In this document: in pieces, positions 1 through 9,472 of the stretch
How the letters are laid out: every line of letters starts with the position of its first letter
How positions within the stretch are numbered: position 1 is the stretch's first letter
NCBI RefSeq assembly: GCF_001190925.1
Contig: NZ_CP011072.1
Location: forward strand, 3,658,001 to 3,722,000
DNA length: 64,000 nt
Direction of reading: 5' to 3'
From: Azoarcus sp. CIB
Lineage (GTDB): Bacteria; Pseudomonadota; Gammaproteobacteria; Burkholderiales; Rhodocyclaceae
Translations under genes and position numbers: made by a program
Notes under the pieces: model-generated
What the model saw: the letters and a program-made list of their open reading frames with translations, nothing else
What the model was told of the DNA's origin: nothing
Database searches by the model: none

Positions 1-650
1 ACGACGCACTGAAGAAGATTACCGAACTCGCCGCAGCAACCGCCAAGGAGAGCGCCGAGGCGAAAGAGATCGTTCAGGGCGTGGCGAACATGATTGCGGC
101 GGCGGAGAAGACCGAAGCGATCATCCGCGAGACCGCCGGTACCGCCGCCAAGCTCGAGACGCACTCGACCAGCCTGCTGCAACGGCTGGGTTTCTTCACG
201 CACCTCGGCGGCACGCTCGAACCCGCGAAGAGCGCCAATCGCGCCGCCATCGCGCCGGTCATGACCTGGAACGGCGCGCTGGCGACCGGCCACGTGGACA
301 TCGACGCGCAGCACCGCAAGCTGATCGAACTCGCCAACGCGGTAAACGCCGCGATGCAGCGCGGCGAGGAGCGCAGCGCGATCGGCGCGGTCCTCGACGA
401 ACTGGTCCGCTACACGGCGTTCCACTTCGGCTTCGAGGAAGACATGATGAAGAAGGCGAATTACCCCGACTTCTTCCGCCACCAGCAACAGCACAAAAAA
501 CTCGTCGCGGACGTGCTCGCGCACAAGGCCCAGTTCGACGCCGGGCAGGCGTTGTCGTCCGAACTGCTGAGTTTCCTGCGCGACTGGCTGGTGAACCACA
601 TCATGAAGACCGACAAGGCGCTTGCACGCGAACTCAGGCAGGCAGCCTGA
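1..650 (+). CDS. Hemerythrin-domain protein, probably C-terminus of a methyl-accepting chemotaxis-type protein (5' partial)
   Basis: The reading frame is open from nucleotide 3 with no stop, so the gene begins before the window. The first 60 or so visible residues are alanine/glutamate-rich amphipathic helix of the kind found in MCP signalling coiled coils. The last 130 residues are a bacteriohemerythrin four-helix bundle. All seven expected diiron ligands are present: His in DAQH, H..FE (His and Glu), H...H, and H....D near the end. The domain binds O2 at a non-haem diiron centre, and fused to a chemoreceptor it would sense oxygen. The MCP assignment is inferred from the helical fragment only. 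A GTG at 81 could start a shorter protein, but the upstream frame continues the same helix. Confidence 0.8.
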   Translation, partial: DALKKITELAAATAKESAEAKEIVQGVANMIAAAEKTEAIIRETAGTAAKLETHSTSLLQRLGFFTHLGGTLEPAKSANRAAIAPVMTWNGALATGHVDIDAQHRKLIELANAVNAAMQRGEERSAIGAVLDELVRYTAFHFGFEEDMMKKANYPDFFRHQQQHKKLVADVLAHKAQFDAGQALSSELLSFLRDWLVNHIMKTDKALARELRQAA

Positions 651-657
651 GACCCGG

Positions 658-1599
658 TCAGGTCGCGCGCCCGGTGATCGAGGGCGCGGCGATCGACGGC
701 GGCGAGGACACCCAGTAGTCCGGGCGGCCGTAATGGTTCTTCAGGTGGTCGATGAACAGGCGCACCCGTAGCGCAAGGCGCTTGCGCTGCGGAAACACCG
801 CATAGATCCCCATCGTCGGCGCGGCGAACTCATCGAGCACCGTCACCAGGCGCCCCGCCCGCAGATCGGCGTCGACTTCCCAGCGCGAACGCCACGCCAG
901 CCCGTCGCCGGCCAGCGCGCACTGGTGCAGCACCGCACCGTCGTTGCATTCGAGCCGCCCGCTCACCTTCACCGCGATCGTCTCGCCCTTCTCGTCGCAG
1001 AACAGCCAGCCGCGCTGCAGGCCGAGCGAGAGGCAATTGTGCCCGGCGAGATCCTGCGGCGCCGCCGGCGACCCGTGACGCGCCAGATAGGCCGGGCTGG
1101 CGACTACCACCCGCCGGTTCTCCGCGAGCCGGATCGACACGAGGCTGGAGTCCGGCAGTTCACCGATGCGGATCGCGCAATCGATGCTCTCATTCACCAG
1201 ATCCACGACGCGGTCGGTGAGGTCCAGCGTGCAGGACACGTCCGCATTCATCTCCAGGAACTCGCGCAGCAGCGGCGCGACATGCAGCCGCCCGAAGCCG
1301 GCCGGCGCGGACACGCGGATATGGCCGCTCGCCTTCACGCCCCCCAGGCTCACCGAGGCCTCCGCATTGGCGAGATCATTGAGGATGCGCTGGCAATCCT
1401 CAACGAAGGCCGCGCCCTCGAAAGTCAGCGAGATGCTGCGCGTCGTGCGCGTCACGAGCTTGACGCCCAGGCGCTGCTCCAGCGCGTCGAGCCGGCGACC
1501 GATTACCGCGGGAGTGACGCCCTCCGCCCGTGCCGCGGCCGAGAGGCTACCCTTGGTCGCGACACTGACGAAGGTTTCGACCTGCTTGAACGCATCCAT
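658..1599 (-). CDS. LysR-family transcriptional regulator
   Basis: The protein has 313 residues, typical for LysR regulators. An N-terminal winged helix-turn-helix (about residues 1-60, with SLSAAARAEGVTPAVIGRRL as the recognition region) is followed by a substrate-binding domain from about residue 90. It begins MDAFKQVETFVSVA, a standard LysR start, so the ATG at 1599 is accepted. It lies divergent from a haloacid dehalogenase / permease / malate synthase G operon. LysR proteins usually control the divergent neighbour, so it is the likely regulator of that operon. The 177-bp gap holds AT-rich sequence with a CTTTTAGTAAAAG palindrome close to its own start. The effector is unknown. Confidence 0.9.
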   Translation of the reverse strand: MDAFKQVETFVSVATKGSLSAAARAEGVTPAVIGRRLDALEQRLGVKLVTRTTRSISLTFEGAAFVEDCQRILNDLANAEASVSLGGVKASGHIRVSAPAGFGRLHVAPLLREFLEMNADVSCTLDLTDRVVDLVNESIDCAIRIGELPDSSLVSIRLAENRRVVVASPAYLARHGSPAAPQDLAGHNCLSLGLQRGWLFCDEKGETIAVKVSGRLECNDGAVLHQCALAGDGLAWRSRWEVDADLRAGRLVTVLDEFAAPTMGIYAVFPQRKRLALRVRLFIDHLKNHYGRPDYWVSSPPSIAAPSITGRAT

Positions 1600-1623
1600 T
1601 TTGTACTTTTAGTAAAAGATCAA

Positions 1624-1653
1624 TTGACCTGACAGAGTATTCAGTCCTATACA
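1624..1653 (+). promoter_or_regulatory. Candidate sigma70 promoter for the haloacid dehalogenase operon
   Basis: TTGACC and TATACA are separated by 18 bp in an AT-rich gap between divergent genes. Both boxes match the sigma70 consensus well. A start about 1660 would give a leader of roughly 117 nt before the ATG at 1777. Confidence 0.45.
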
Positions 1654-1776
1654 AGAGTTCAATACACTTCATCCTCAACAAAGGGCGGAGGAGACGCTGC
1701 CCGAACGACAGACGCCACCGTGGCCGGCAGCGATGCCGGCCACGCAAGGCGCGAACGACAACACCAGGAACCCCGC

Positions 1777-2481
1777 ATGAAACCCTCCGAACGCATCCGC
1801 GCAGTCGCCTTCGACGCCTACGGCACGCTGTTCGACGTGTACTCGGTGGGCGCGCTCGCGGAACAGCTGTTCCCGGGCAAAGGCGAGGCGCTGACCGCGC
1901 TGTGGCGCCTGAAGCAGATCGAGTACTCCTTCCTGCGCACCCTGTCCGGACGCTACAAACCCTTCCTCGAAGTCACCGAGGACGGGCTCGTGTATTCGGC
2001 CAACAAGCTCGGCCTCGCGATGAACGACTCGCTCCGCCGCCAGCTGATGAACCAGTATGCCTGCCTGTCGCCTTTTCCGGAGAACCTCGGCGCGCTGAAG
2101 GCTTTGCGCGCGCTGGGCCTGCCGATGGCCGTGCTGTCGAACGGCACGCCGCAGATGCTCGACGTGGCGATCAAGAGCGCCGGCATGAGCGGGCTCTTCG
2201 ACCACGTGCTGTCGGTAGACGCCGTGCACCAGTACAAGACCGCCGACGCCGCCTACCAGCTCGGCCCCGACGCCTTCGGCGTGCCGGCGAAGGAGATCCT
2301 CTTCGTGTCCTCGAACGGCTGGGACGCCGCCGGCGCGACCTGGTTCGGCTACACGAGCTTCTGGATCAACCGCGCGCAGCTGCCGATGGAAGAACTCGGC
2401 GTCACCCCCACCGCGGTCGGCCAGCGCCTGACCGACATCGTCGAATTCGTGCAGGCGCGCTGTGCGCCCGCTGCCCGCTGA
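1777..2481 (+). CDS. (S)-2-haloacid dehalogenase, HAD superfamily type II
   Basis: A 234-residue HAD-fold hydrolase that removes halide from L-2-haloacids through an aspartyl ester. The nucleophile motif FDAYGTLFD places the catalytic Asp at residue 13. The LSNG motif supplies Ser/Asn, QYKTADAAY supplies the Lys and Tyr, and FVSSNGWDAAGA supplies the Ser-Asn-Asp set that defines haloacid dehalogenases within the HAD family. The ATG at 1777 is chosen because homologues begin just before the nucleophile motif. The stop overlaps the next start by one base, so it is translationally coupled to the TauE-type permease. Chloroacetate would give glycolate, which fits the downstream malate synthase G. 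Confidence 0.85.
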   Translation: MKPSERIRAVAFDAYGTLFDVYSVGALAEQLFPGKGEALTALWRLKQIEYSFLRTLSGRYKPFLEVTEDGLVYSANKLGLAMNDSLRRQLMNQYACLSPFPENLGALKALRALGLPMAVLSNGTPQMLDVAIKSAGMSGLFDHVLSVDAVHQYKTADAAYQLGPDAFGVPAKEILFVSSNGWDAAGATWFGYTSFWINRAQLPMEELGVTPTAVGQRLTDIVEFVQARCAPAAR

Positions 2482-3257
2482 TGAGCCCCAGCGAGATCCT
2501 CATCATCGGACTGGCCGCCGCAATGGCGGGGGCGATGAATTCGGTCGCCGGCGGCGGCACCTTCTTCTCCTTCCCCGCCCTGCTCGCCGTCGGCGTGCCG
2601 CCCGTGGTCGCGAACGCCAGCAATGCGGTCGCGCTGTGGCCCGCCAGCCTGTCAAGCGCCTGGGCCTACCGCCGCGAACTCGCGCGCTTCCGCAAAGGTC
2701 TGGCCACACTGTCGCTCGTCGCGCTCGTGGGCGGCATCGCCGGCGGGCTGCTGCTGCTGTCCACCCGGGACGACACCTTTTCGAAGCTGATCCCGTGGCT
2801 GCTACTCGTCGCGACGGTGATGTTCGCCGGCAGCGGGCAGATCTCCGCGCTGCTTGCACGGCTCCGCCAGCGCACCGATGTGAGCCCCTCGCACGGTACT
2901 GCCGGCGGCCTGCTGTTCCAGCTCGGCGTGTCGATCTACGGCGGTTTCTTCGGCGCCGGCATGGGCATCGTGATGATCGCGGCGCTGGCGATCCAGGGCC
3001 ACCGCGACATCCACGACATCAACGCACTGAAGAACTGGCTGTCGGCCATCATCTACAGCGTCGCGGTGGTCACCTTCGTCGCCGCCGGCGCCGTGAGCTG
3101 GCCGCACACGCTGGTCATGATCGTCACCGCCGCCATAGGCGGTTACTGGGGGGCAGTCGGTGCCCGCAAGGTGCCGGCCGTGTGGTTGAGGCGTTTCATC
3201 ATCGGGGTGGGCAGCATCCTCACCGTCTACTATTTCTACAAAACCTATCTCATCTGA
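2481..3257 (+). CDS. Sulfite exporter TauE/SafE-family membrane protein
   Basis: A 258-residue polytopic inner-membrane protein with about eight hydrophobic segments. The N-terminal motif [19 protein letters not shown], with its glycine-rich loop after TM1, is diagnostic of the TauE/SafE family. The related second repeat appears around [17 protein letters not shown]. Members export or import small anions (sulfite, sulfoacetate, other organic acids), and substrates are rarely known. It overlaps the dehalogenase stop by one base and lies 13 bp before malate synthase G. A haloacid, glycolate or related C2 anion is therefore a reasonable but unproven substrate. Confidence 0.85.
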   Translation: MSPSEILIIGLAAAMAGAMNSVAGGGTFFSFPALLAVGVPPVVANASNAVALWPASLSSAWAYRRELARFRKGLATLSLVALVGGIAGGLLLLSTRDDTFSKLIPWLLLVATVMFAGSGQISALLARLRQRTDVSPSHGTAGGLLFQLGVSIYGGFFGAGMGIVMIAALAIQGHRDIHDINALKNWLSAIIYSVAVVTFVAAGAVSWPHTLVMIVTAAIGGYWGAVGARKVPAVWLRRFIIGVGSILTVYYFYKTYLI

Positions 3258-3270
3258 AGAGCGAGGAACC

Positions 3271-5448
3271 ATGAGCACGAGAATCCAATGCCATCAGCTG
3301 CAGGTCGACGCCGAACTGCATCGCTTCATCGAAACCGAAGCCCTGCCCGGCACCGGCGTTGACGCCGGCGCATTCTGGAAGGGCTTCAGCGAGCTCGCCA
3401 ACGAACTCGCACCGAAGAACCGCGCGCTGCTCGCCGAGCGTGATCGCCTGCAGGTCGAACTCGACAACTGGCACCGCGCCCATCCCGGCCCGATCCAGGA
3501 CATGCCGGCCTACCGCGCGTTCCTCGAGAAGATCGGCTACCTGCAGCCGGTGCCCGCTCCGTTCAAGGTTACGACCGCCAACGTCGATATCGAGATCCGC
3601 GAGCAATGCGGCCCACAGCTCGTCGTGCCGATCATGAACGCCCGCTACGCATTGAACGCCGCGAACGCGCGCTGGGGCAGCCTGTACGACGCCCTCTATG
3701 GCACCGACGCAATCCCCTCGGACGCCGGAGCGGAAGCCGGCTCGTCCTACAACCCGGCGCGCGGCGCGCGCGTCATCGCCTTCGCGCGTGACGTGCTGAA
3801 CCAGGCCGCCCCGCTCGCCCAGGGCGACCACACGAAGGCCGCTGGTTACGCGGTTGAAGGCGGCAAGCTGGTCGTCACGCTGCAGGACGGCACGAAGACC
3901 GGCCTCGCCGACGCGTCGAAGTTCGCCGGTTACCAAGGCGACGCTGCCGCACCGAAGGCCGTGCTGCTCAAGAACAACGGCCTGCACCTCGAGATCCAGT
4001 TCGACCGCAACCACCCGATCGGCAAAACCGACGTCGCCGGTATCAAGGACGTGCTGGTCGAAGCCGCGATCTCGACCATCATGGACTGCGAGGACTCGGT
4101 CGCCGCGGTCGACGCCGAGGACAAGGTCCTCGCCTACCGCAACTGGCTGGGCCTCATCACCGGCACCCTCGTCGAGGCTTTCGAGAAGGGCGGCAAGACG
4201 GTCGAGCGCACAATGAACGCGGACCGCGAATACACCACGCCGAACGGCGGCGCGCTGCGCCTGCATGGCCGCTCGCTGCTGTTCATCCGCAACGTCGGCC
4301 ACCTGATGACCAACCCGGCGATCCTGCTGGCCGACGGCGCGGAAATCCCCGAAGGGATCATGGACGGCGTCCTCACGGCGCTGATCTCGCTGCGCGACCT
4401 GAAGCTGAAGAACAACTCGCGCACCGGCAGCATGTACATCGTGAAGCCGAAGATGCACGGCCCGGCCGAAGTCGCCTTCACCAACGAGCTGTTCGGCCGC
4501 GTCGAACAGATGCTGGGCCTGCCCGCCAGCACGATGAAGGTCGGCATCATGGACGAGGAGCGCCGCACCTCGGTGAACCTCGCCGCCTGCATCAAGTCCG
4601 CCGAGTCGCGCGTCGCCTTCATCAACACCGGCTTCCTCGACCGCACCGGCGACGAGATGCACACCGCGATGGAAGCGGGCCCGATGATCCGCAAGGGCGA
4701 CATGAAGAGCTCCGCGTGGATCCAGGCCTACGAGCGCCAGAACGTGCTGGTGGGCCTCGACTGCGGCCTGCGCGGCAAGGCGCAGATCGGCAAGGGCATG
4801 TGGGCGATGCCGGACCTGATGGCCGAGATGCTGAAGCAGAAGATCGGCCACCCGAAGGCCGGCGCCACGACCGCGTGGGTGCCGTCGCCGACCGGCGCGA
4901 CCCTGCACGCGCTGCACTACCACCAGGTCGACGTCCAGGCCGTGCAGCAGGAGATGGAGAAGATCAGCCTCGCCGCCGAACGCGAAACCCTCCTCAACAA
5001 CCTGCTGACCGTGCCAGTCGCGGCCACCGCGAACTGGAGCGCCACCGAGATCCAGCAGGAGCTCGACAACAACGCCCAAGGCATCCTCGGCTACGTCGTA
5101 CGCTGGGTCGACCAGGGCGTGGGCTGCTCGAAGGTGCCGGACATCAACAACATCGGCCTGATGGAAGACCGCGCGACGCTGCGCATCTCCAGCCAGCACA
5201 TCGCCAACTGGCTGCGCCACGGCGTGACCAACGAGGCGCAGGTCATGGAAACGCTGAAACGCATGGCGGCCGTCGTCGACCAGCAGAACGCCGGCGACCC
5301 GCTGTACCAGCCGATGGCCGCGGACTTCGACAAGTCGGTCGCCTTCCAGGCTGCCAAGGACCTGATCTTCAAGGGCTGCGCGCAGCCCAGCGGCTACACC
5401 GAACCGCTGCTGCACAAGTGGCGTCAGGTGAAGAAGGCGCAAGGCTGA
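3271..5448 (+). CDS. glcB: Malate synthase G
   Basis: A 725-residue protein, matching the usual 720-730 residues of the monomeric G isoform rather than about 530 for AceB. It condenses glyoxylate with acetyl-CoA to give malate and acts in the cytoplasm. Family motifs are continuous along its length, including [16 protein letters not shown] near the catalytic centre, [17 protein letters not shown] and [15 protein letters not shown]. The ATG is preceded by GAGGAACC. It is the last gene of the dehalogenase/permease operon. It is unlinked from aceA, so it may serve glycolate/glyoxylate use as well as the glyoxylate bypass. Confidence 0.97.
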   Translation: MSTRIQCHQLQVDAELHRFIETEALPGTGVDAGAFWKGFSELANELAPKNRALLAERDRLQVELDNWHRAHPGPIQDMPAYRAFLEKIGYLQPVPAPFKVTTANVDIEIREQCGPQLVVPIMNARYALNAANARWGSLYDALYGTDAIPSDAGAEAGSSYNPARGARVIAFARDVLNQAAPLAQGDHTKAAGYAVEGGKLVVTLQDGTKTGLADASKFAGYQGDAAAPKAVLLKNNGLHLEIQFDRNHPIGKTDVAGIKDVLVEAAISTIMDCEDSVAAVDAEDKVLAYRNWLGLITGTLVEAFEKGGKTVERTMNADREYTTPNGGALRLHGRSLLFIRNVGHLMTNPAILLADGAEIPEGIMDGVLTALISLRDLKLKNNSRTGSMYIVKPKMHGPAEVAFTNELFGRVEQMLGLPASTMKVGIMDEERRTSVNLAACIKSAESRVAFINTGFLDRTGDEMHTAMEAGPMIRKGDMKSSAWIQAYERQNVLVGLDCGLRGKAQIGKGMWAMPDLMAEMLKQKIGHPKAGATTAWVPSPTGATLHALHYHQVDVQAVQQEMEKISLAAERETLLNNLLTVPVAATANWSATEIQQELDNNAQGILGYVVRWVDQGVGCSKVPDINNIGLMEDRATLRISSQHIANWLRHGVTNEAQVMETLKRMAAVVDQQNAGDPLYQPMAADFDKSVAFQAAKDLIFKGCAQPSGYTEPLLHKWRQVKKAQG

Positions 5449-5494
5449 GTCGCCTCGCGGGCCGGACCTCGCGTCCGGCCGGCAAGCCCACGGA

Positions 5495-5523
5495 CGGCAC
5501 CGCGCATGCGGTGCCGTTTTTTT
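5495..5523 (+). terminator. Rho-independent terminator after glcB
   Basis: CGGCACCGC and GCGGTGCCG arms around a short AT loop are followed by a run of seven T. It closes the dehalogenase operon. The convergent thioesterase ends just beyond it. Confidence 0.85.
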
Positions 5524-5539
5524 CTTGTGCCGCTCCGTC

Positions 5540-5965
5540 TCAGCTTTCGGCAGGCAGCATCAACCGTTCCGCGCGCAGCGCGACATCGGCGGGAAAAGGC
5601 CGCGAGCGGCGCGTTTCCGGGTTCAGGCACACGGCGGTGAATTCGCACACTGCCGACAGCTCGCCGTTTTCAGTGCTCAGCAGCTCGTGGCGAAAACGGA
5701 CGACCTTTTCGCGCAGGTCGACAACGCCGGTTCGTACGACGACCGTGTCGCCCGGATACAGCTCCTTCATGTAACTGATGTTCTGCTGCACCGCGGCCAG
5801 CTTCAATTCCCCGCTGCGCAGCCGCGACGGACTCAGCCCGAGCATCCCATAGAACTGCCAGCAGGCCGCATCGAAGAACTCCAGGTAGGCACGCACGTTG
5901 ACGTGCCCCATGTGGTCGCGCTGCCATTCGTACACCGTGCCACGCGCCGTCTCCACCATCGCCAT
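5540..5965 (-). CDS. Acyl-CoA thioesterase, 4-hydroxybenzoyl-CoA thioesterase/YbgC-like hotdog fold
   Basis: A 141-residue single hotdog domain. The segment DHMGHVNVRAYLEFFD corresponds to the catalytic Asp-containing helix region of the 4HBT family (usually D..GHVNN..Y..). The enzyme would hydrolyse an acyl- or aryl-CoA, but the substrate cannot be read from sequence. AAGGAGA lies six bases before the ATG at 5965, which settles the start. It is divergent from a Gate-domain membrane protein. A perfect 15-bp palindrome sits just upstream of its ribosome binding site and could be its operator. Confidence 0.82.
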   Translation of the reverse strand: MAMVETARGTVYEWQRDHMGHVNVRAYLEFFDAACWQFYGMLGLSPSRLRSGELKLAAVQQNISYMKELYPGDTVVVRTGVVDLREKVVRFRHELLSTENGELSAVCEFTAVCLNPETRRSRPFPADVALRAERLMLPAES

Positions 5966-5982
5966 GCCCGTCTCCTTGTCAT

Positions 5983-5997
5983 TTCAAATTATTTGAA
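5983..5997. promoter_or_regulatory. Perfect 15-bp palindrome, candidate operator
   Basis: TTCAAATTATTTGAA is a perfect inverted repeat (7+1+7) in an otherwise GC-rich region, 18 bp before the thioesterase start. Length and AT-rich symmetry resemble MarR-type operators. No MarR gene is in this window. Confidence 0.45.
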
Positions 5998-6095
5998 CTC
6001 GAACGATAGGCCCCGACGCCGCGTAAGGGCAATACCCGCATCCGCGACGCATGCTCCGGTAGAATTCGCTGCACTGCACAATCCAGACCACCGAC

Positions 6096-7034
6096 ATGGA
6101 CATCATCACCGACATCATCCTGCGCGCCGGGCGCTCCGCGGTCGAACTCGCCCTGTTCGTGCTCCTGCCGGTGATGGTCGTCATGCTGTCGCTGATGCGC
6201 CTGCTCGAAGCGAAGGGCGTCCTCGACCGAGTCGTACATGTGCTCGCCCCTGTACTGCGTCCCGCCGGACTGACGGGACTGGGCGTCTTTGCCGCGCTGC
6301 AGATCAATTTCGTCAGCTTCGCCGCACCAATCGCAACGCTGACGATGATGGAGAGCCGCGGCGCCTCCGACCGCCACCTCGCCGCGACGCTGGCGATGGT
6401 GATGGCGATGGCGCAGGCCAACGCAGCTTTTCCGATGATCGCGATGGGGCTGGATTTCGGGCTGACCCTTGTGCTGTCCGTCGTCGGCGGCCTCGTCGCC
6501 GCCGCCGCCACCTACCACGGCTTCGCCCGCGGATTGTCGGCCGTCGAAGGGCAACTCGACGAGACCCTGCACCATCGCGTCGCCGAAGACGCCAAGGGCG
6601 TGCTCGACGTCATCAACCGCGCCGGCGCGGAAGCCTTCAAGATCGCCGTGGGCGCAATCCCCATGCTCGTGCTCGCGCTCGTCGCGGTGCTGGCCCTGCG
6701 CACGAGCGGTGCCGTGGACCTGCTCACGCGCGTCCTCACCCCCGCGATGACCGCGGTGTCGATCGACCCCGCGCTGATCCTGCCGACCCTGACCAAGTAC
6801 ATTGGCGGCGGCACGGCCATGATGGGGGTGATGGACGAAATGCTGCGGGACGGGACCGCCAGCGTCGGGATGCTCAACCGCAGCGCGGGGTTCCTGATCC
6901 ACCCGCTGGACGTTCCGGGCGTGGCGGTGCTCATCTCCGCAGGCAGGCGCGTCGCGGGGGTGTGGAAACCGGCCGCGCTCGGCGCCGGCGTCGGCATCCT
7001 CGCGCGCACTGCCGGTCACGCGCTGTTCGCCTGA
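6096..7034 (+). CDS. Nucleoside-recognition (Gate) domain membrane protein
   Basis: A 312-residue inner-membrane protein with two similar halves of hydrophobic segments and the conserved small-residue loops of the Gate/nucleoside recognition domain: FAALQINFVSFAAPIATLTM in the first half and PTLTKYIGGGTAMMGVM in the second. Members include nucleoside transporter cores and SpmA/SpmB-type proteins, but most are uncharacterised. The ATG at 6096 opens directly into TM1. The stop lies seven bases from the stop of the convergent TonB receptor, leaving no room for a separate terminator. No function is assigned beyond probable solute transport. Confidence 0.75.
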   Translation: MDIITDIILRAGRSAVELALFVLLPVMVVMLSLMRLLEAKGVLDRVVHVLAPVLRPAGLTGLGVFAALQINFVSFAAPIATLTMMESRGASDRHLAATLAMVMAMAQANAAFPMIAMGLDFGLTLVLSVVGGLVAAAATYHGFARGLSAVEGQLDETLHHRVAEDAKGVLDVINRAGAEAFKIAVGAIPMLVLALVAVLALRTSGAVDLLTRVLTPAMTAVSIDPALILPTLTKYIGGGTAMMGVMDEMLRDGTASVGMLNRSAGFLIHPLDVPGVAVLISAGRRVAGVWKPAALGAGVGILARTAGHALFA

Positions 7035-7041
7035 AGCCCCG

Positions 7042-9117
7042 TCAGAATTCCAGCGTCACGCTGACCCAGGCGCGCGGGTCGAGAAACTGCGGTGGCGCGA
7101 AGTCGCGGTCGTGGCGGTCCGCGCCGCGCCGCCGGAACTCTGCGCGACGCCCTTCGATGCCTTGCACGGTGAGTGCAAGCTCGCCGCCCGTCGGCCCCGC
7201 ACGGAAGGGATAGGCCAGCCGCACATCGGTACGCTCGAAAGCGTCGACCGAGGTGTGCGTCGTCCACTGGAAGCGTCCGTAGCGGAAATGGGCAATCGAC
7301 ATTTCCATGCCCGCCGGCAGCGCCTGCGTCCACCGCAGCATCGTGATGTGGTCGGGCACCGAATGCTCCATATGGCGCTCGGCATCCTGTGCGAGTCCGC
7401 GATTGACTGTCACCAAGCGGGAATTGGCATGCGCCGTGATCGTCGCGAAGGACTGGTTCACGGTAAACTCGCTGCCTTGGCGCGGACGCCAACGCAACTG
7501 GTACTCCGCGCCGCGGATGTCCAGATCCTGCCCGTTCAGGTAGTCCTTGTACGCGCCGCAAGAGCCCTCCAGCAGCCCCAGGACCTCGCATTGCGGTGGC
7601 ACCAGCCTGAGCGAAACCGGCAGGATGCGGTCATGGACTTCTTCCTGGAACACGCGCACATCGACGAACAGCCCCTGCTCGCGGAAATCCCCTAGGTAAC
7701 CGATCTCGGCGACATCGATGCGCTCCTTGTGGACGTCTCCGCTCGCATTGCGATCGATTTCCAACGGAATCACCCCAAAGGGCGACCCGACATCGAGGGC
7801 ACCGTAGAACTCGCGCGATTTCGCCTCCGTCAGCGAGGGAATGCGATGCGCGCGCGAAAGCCCGGCGCGCAGCGTCTGTCGCGACGAAAGGTGGTAATTC
7901 ACCGCCAGGCGCGGCGCGAGCGAGGTGTCCGAGAGTGAGTCGTTTTCCCACGTCAACCCGAGATTGGTCGTCCATGCTTCCGACGGACGCCACTCGAAAT
8001 TGCCGAACAGGCGATGCACATTCTGTCGCACCGCATCGCCGCCGCGGCCGTAGAACTGCTCGCCGCGCACCGCGTCGTAGCGCCCGCCCGCCCCCCACAC
8101 CAGTCGAGTCTCCGACGACGGCACCACGGTATGCTGGAACTCCACTTCGTCGCGCGTAGTGCTGGTGTGATAGTCGATGAACAGACTCAGCCCGGAATCC
8201 CGCGCGAGGAAAGCGTCGTCGTACACCTCGTTCGAGCGCGTGTAGCGCAGGGACAGGGCGCCACCATCGGCGAAGTTGCGCGTCCAGCCGAGCGAGAGAA
8301 ATTCCTTGAGCGCCTTTTGTTCGCGCGGCGGGTTCGTGACTGCGTCCACCTGCCCCGTCCGCAATGCCATTTCCACATGGCCTGCCTGAACCTGCACTTC
8401 ATCCGCGGCACCGACGGGAATGTCGGCGCGCAGATTCACCCGCCGGTTCTCGCGGCGATCGTCGAAATGCTTCACCCCGTTGTCGCGGGTGCTCTCCGCG
8501 CTCAGGCGCACCATGGCGTCGCCGAAGCGCATGCCGACCCGGGCATGGCGGTCTGCGATACCGTCATTGCCTTCCCCGACACGCACGCGGACGCCCAGGG
8601 TCTCGGCCGCGGAGCGCGTGACGACATTCACGACGCCGAGAAACGCATTCGAACCATAGGCTGCCGAATTCGAACCGCGAATCACCTCGATGCGCTCGAT
8701 CTCGTCGAGCGACACATCGATCAGGTTCCACGCGACGCCGCCGAAGAACAGCGGGCTGTATTGCGAGCGCCCGTCGATCAGGATCTGCAGCCCGCGCGGA
8801 TTCTCGTCGGTCATGCCGTGGTAGACGGCATTCGGCGCGCCGTTGAACGAGTGCGCGACAAGGAAGCCCGGCACCAGGCGCAGGAGATCCGCGAGATCGC
8901 GCGCACCCGAGGTGCGTATCGTGTCGGCATCGATCACGGTGACCGAGCCCGGCGCGTCGCGCAAGGGCTGCGCCAGACGCGACACCGACAGCACGACCGG
9001 CAGTTCGTCGAAGAAAGGGTCCTCGACCACGCGGGCAAGCGGTCCGATTTCATCTGCCCCCACGGCCGGTCCGGCGAGCACAGCCATCAGGACCACCGAA
9101 GCGTTCCTTACCCCCAT
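7042..9117 (-). CDS. TonB-dependent outer-membrane receptor
   Basis: About 691 residues from the chosen start: signal peptide (MGVRNASVVLMAVLAGPAVGA), then a plug domain (PVVLSVSRLAQPLRDAPGSV, RGLQILIDGRSQY, IERIEVIRGSNSAAYGSNAF), then a long beta-barrel ending in the aromatic terminus VSVTLEF. The frame is open to 9270, but only the ATG at 9117, preceded by GGGGTGGAG, places the signal peptide at the N-terminus. Such receptors take up siderophores, vitamin B12, metals or other ligands using TonB/ExbBD. No siderophore, cobalamin or metal gene is adjacent, so the ligand is unknown. Confidence 0.9.
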   Translation of the reverse strand: MGVRNASVVLMAVLAGPAVGADEIGPLARVVEDPFFDELPVVLSVSRLAQPLRDAPGSVTVIDADTIRTSGARDLADLLRLVPGFLVAHSFNGAPNAVYHGMTDENPRGLQILIDGRSQYSPLFFGGVAWNLIDVSLDEIERIEVIRGSNSAAYGSNAFLGVVNVVTRSAAETLGVRVRVGEGNDGIADRHARVGMRFGDAMVRLSAESTRDNGVKHFDDRRENRRVNLRADIPVGAADEVQVQAGHVEMALRTGQVDAVTNPPREQKALKEFLSLGWTRNFADGGALSLRYTRSNEVYDDAFLARDSGLSLFIDYHTSTTRDEVEFQHTVVPSSETRLVWGAGGRYDAVRGEQFYGRGGDAVRQNVHRLFGNFEWRPSEAWTTNLGLTWENDSLSDTSLAPRLAVNYHLSSRQTLRAGLSRAHRIPSLTEAKSREFYGALDVGSPFGVIPLEIDRNASGDVHKERIDVAEIGYLGDFREQGLFVDVRVFQEEVHDRILPVSLRLVPPQCEVLGLLEGSCGAYKDYLNGQDLDIRGAEYQLRWRPRQGSEFTVNQSFATITAHANSRLVTVNRGLAQDAERHMEHSVPDHITMLRWTQALPAGMEMSIAHFRYGRFQWTTHTSVDAFERTDVRLAYPFRAGPTGGELALTVQGIEGRRAEFRRRGADRHDRDFAPPQFLDPRAWVSVTLEF

Positions 9118-9472
9118 CTCCACCCCGTTCGATTCCCGGACTGCAATCTTGCGTCGCCAATTCATGCCGCGATGCAGCAACGATGATGACCCCATGGGCG
9201 ACCCGCCCGAGGTCCCCTCGACGCGGCGCTTTCCCGTCCGCGGCACAGCGCCAAACACCCTATTCGTCATTGAACCAGAAAATTCGCGCGCGGCAACGCA
9301 ACATTTCGGCTAAGCGGCGTCGAGTATCCCCAAAATGGGACCAGTGGCCTGCGATCGCCCACGAAATCACGTCCACGGTCCGCCTCGTCGAACGAAACGC
9401 ACACCCTTACGCCGGGATCGCCCCAGACACTAGAATGAGGGCCACTTCGCGCGACAGGAACCACGCAACCCG
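9118..9472. other. Non-coding gap between TonB receptor and lrgA
   Basis: This 355-bp divergent promoter region has no credible ORF. A possible -10 (TAGAAT) lies about 40 bp before lrgA. On the minus strand a GCCACTGG string (9341-9348) recalls one element of cobalamin riboswitches, but the B12 box and other conserved elements are missing. A small hairpin (TCCC/GGGA) sits next to it. Confidence 0.4.

Noticed and set aside
3250-5442. 730-codon open frame antisense to glcB
   Set aside because: GC-rich antisense shadow: composition is His/Arg/Asp-biased with no recognisable domain, while the plus strand encodes full malate synthase G.
9118-9472. Cobalamin riboswitch upstream of the TonB-dependent receptor (GCCACTGG on the minus strand)
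   Set aside because: Only one short element matches. The B12 box and the GGGAA/CCCGCAACTG elements are absent.
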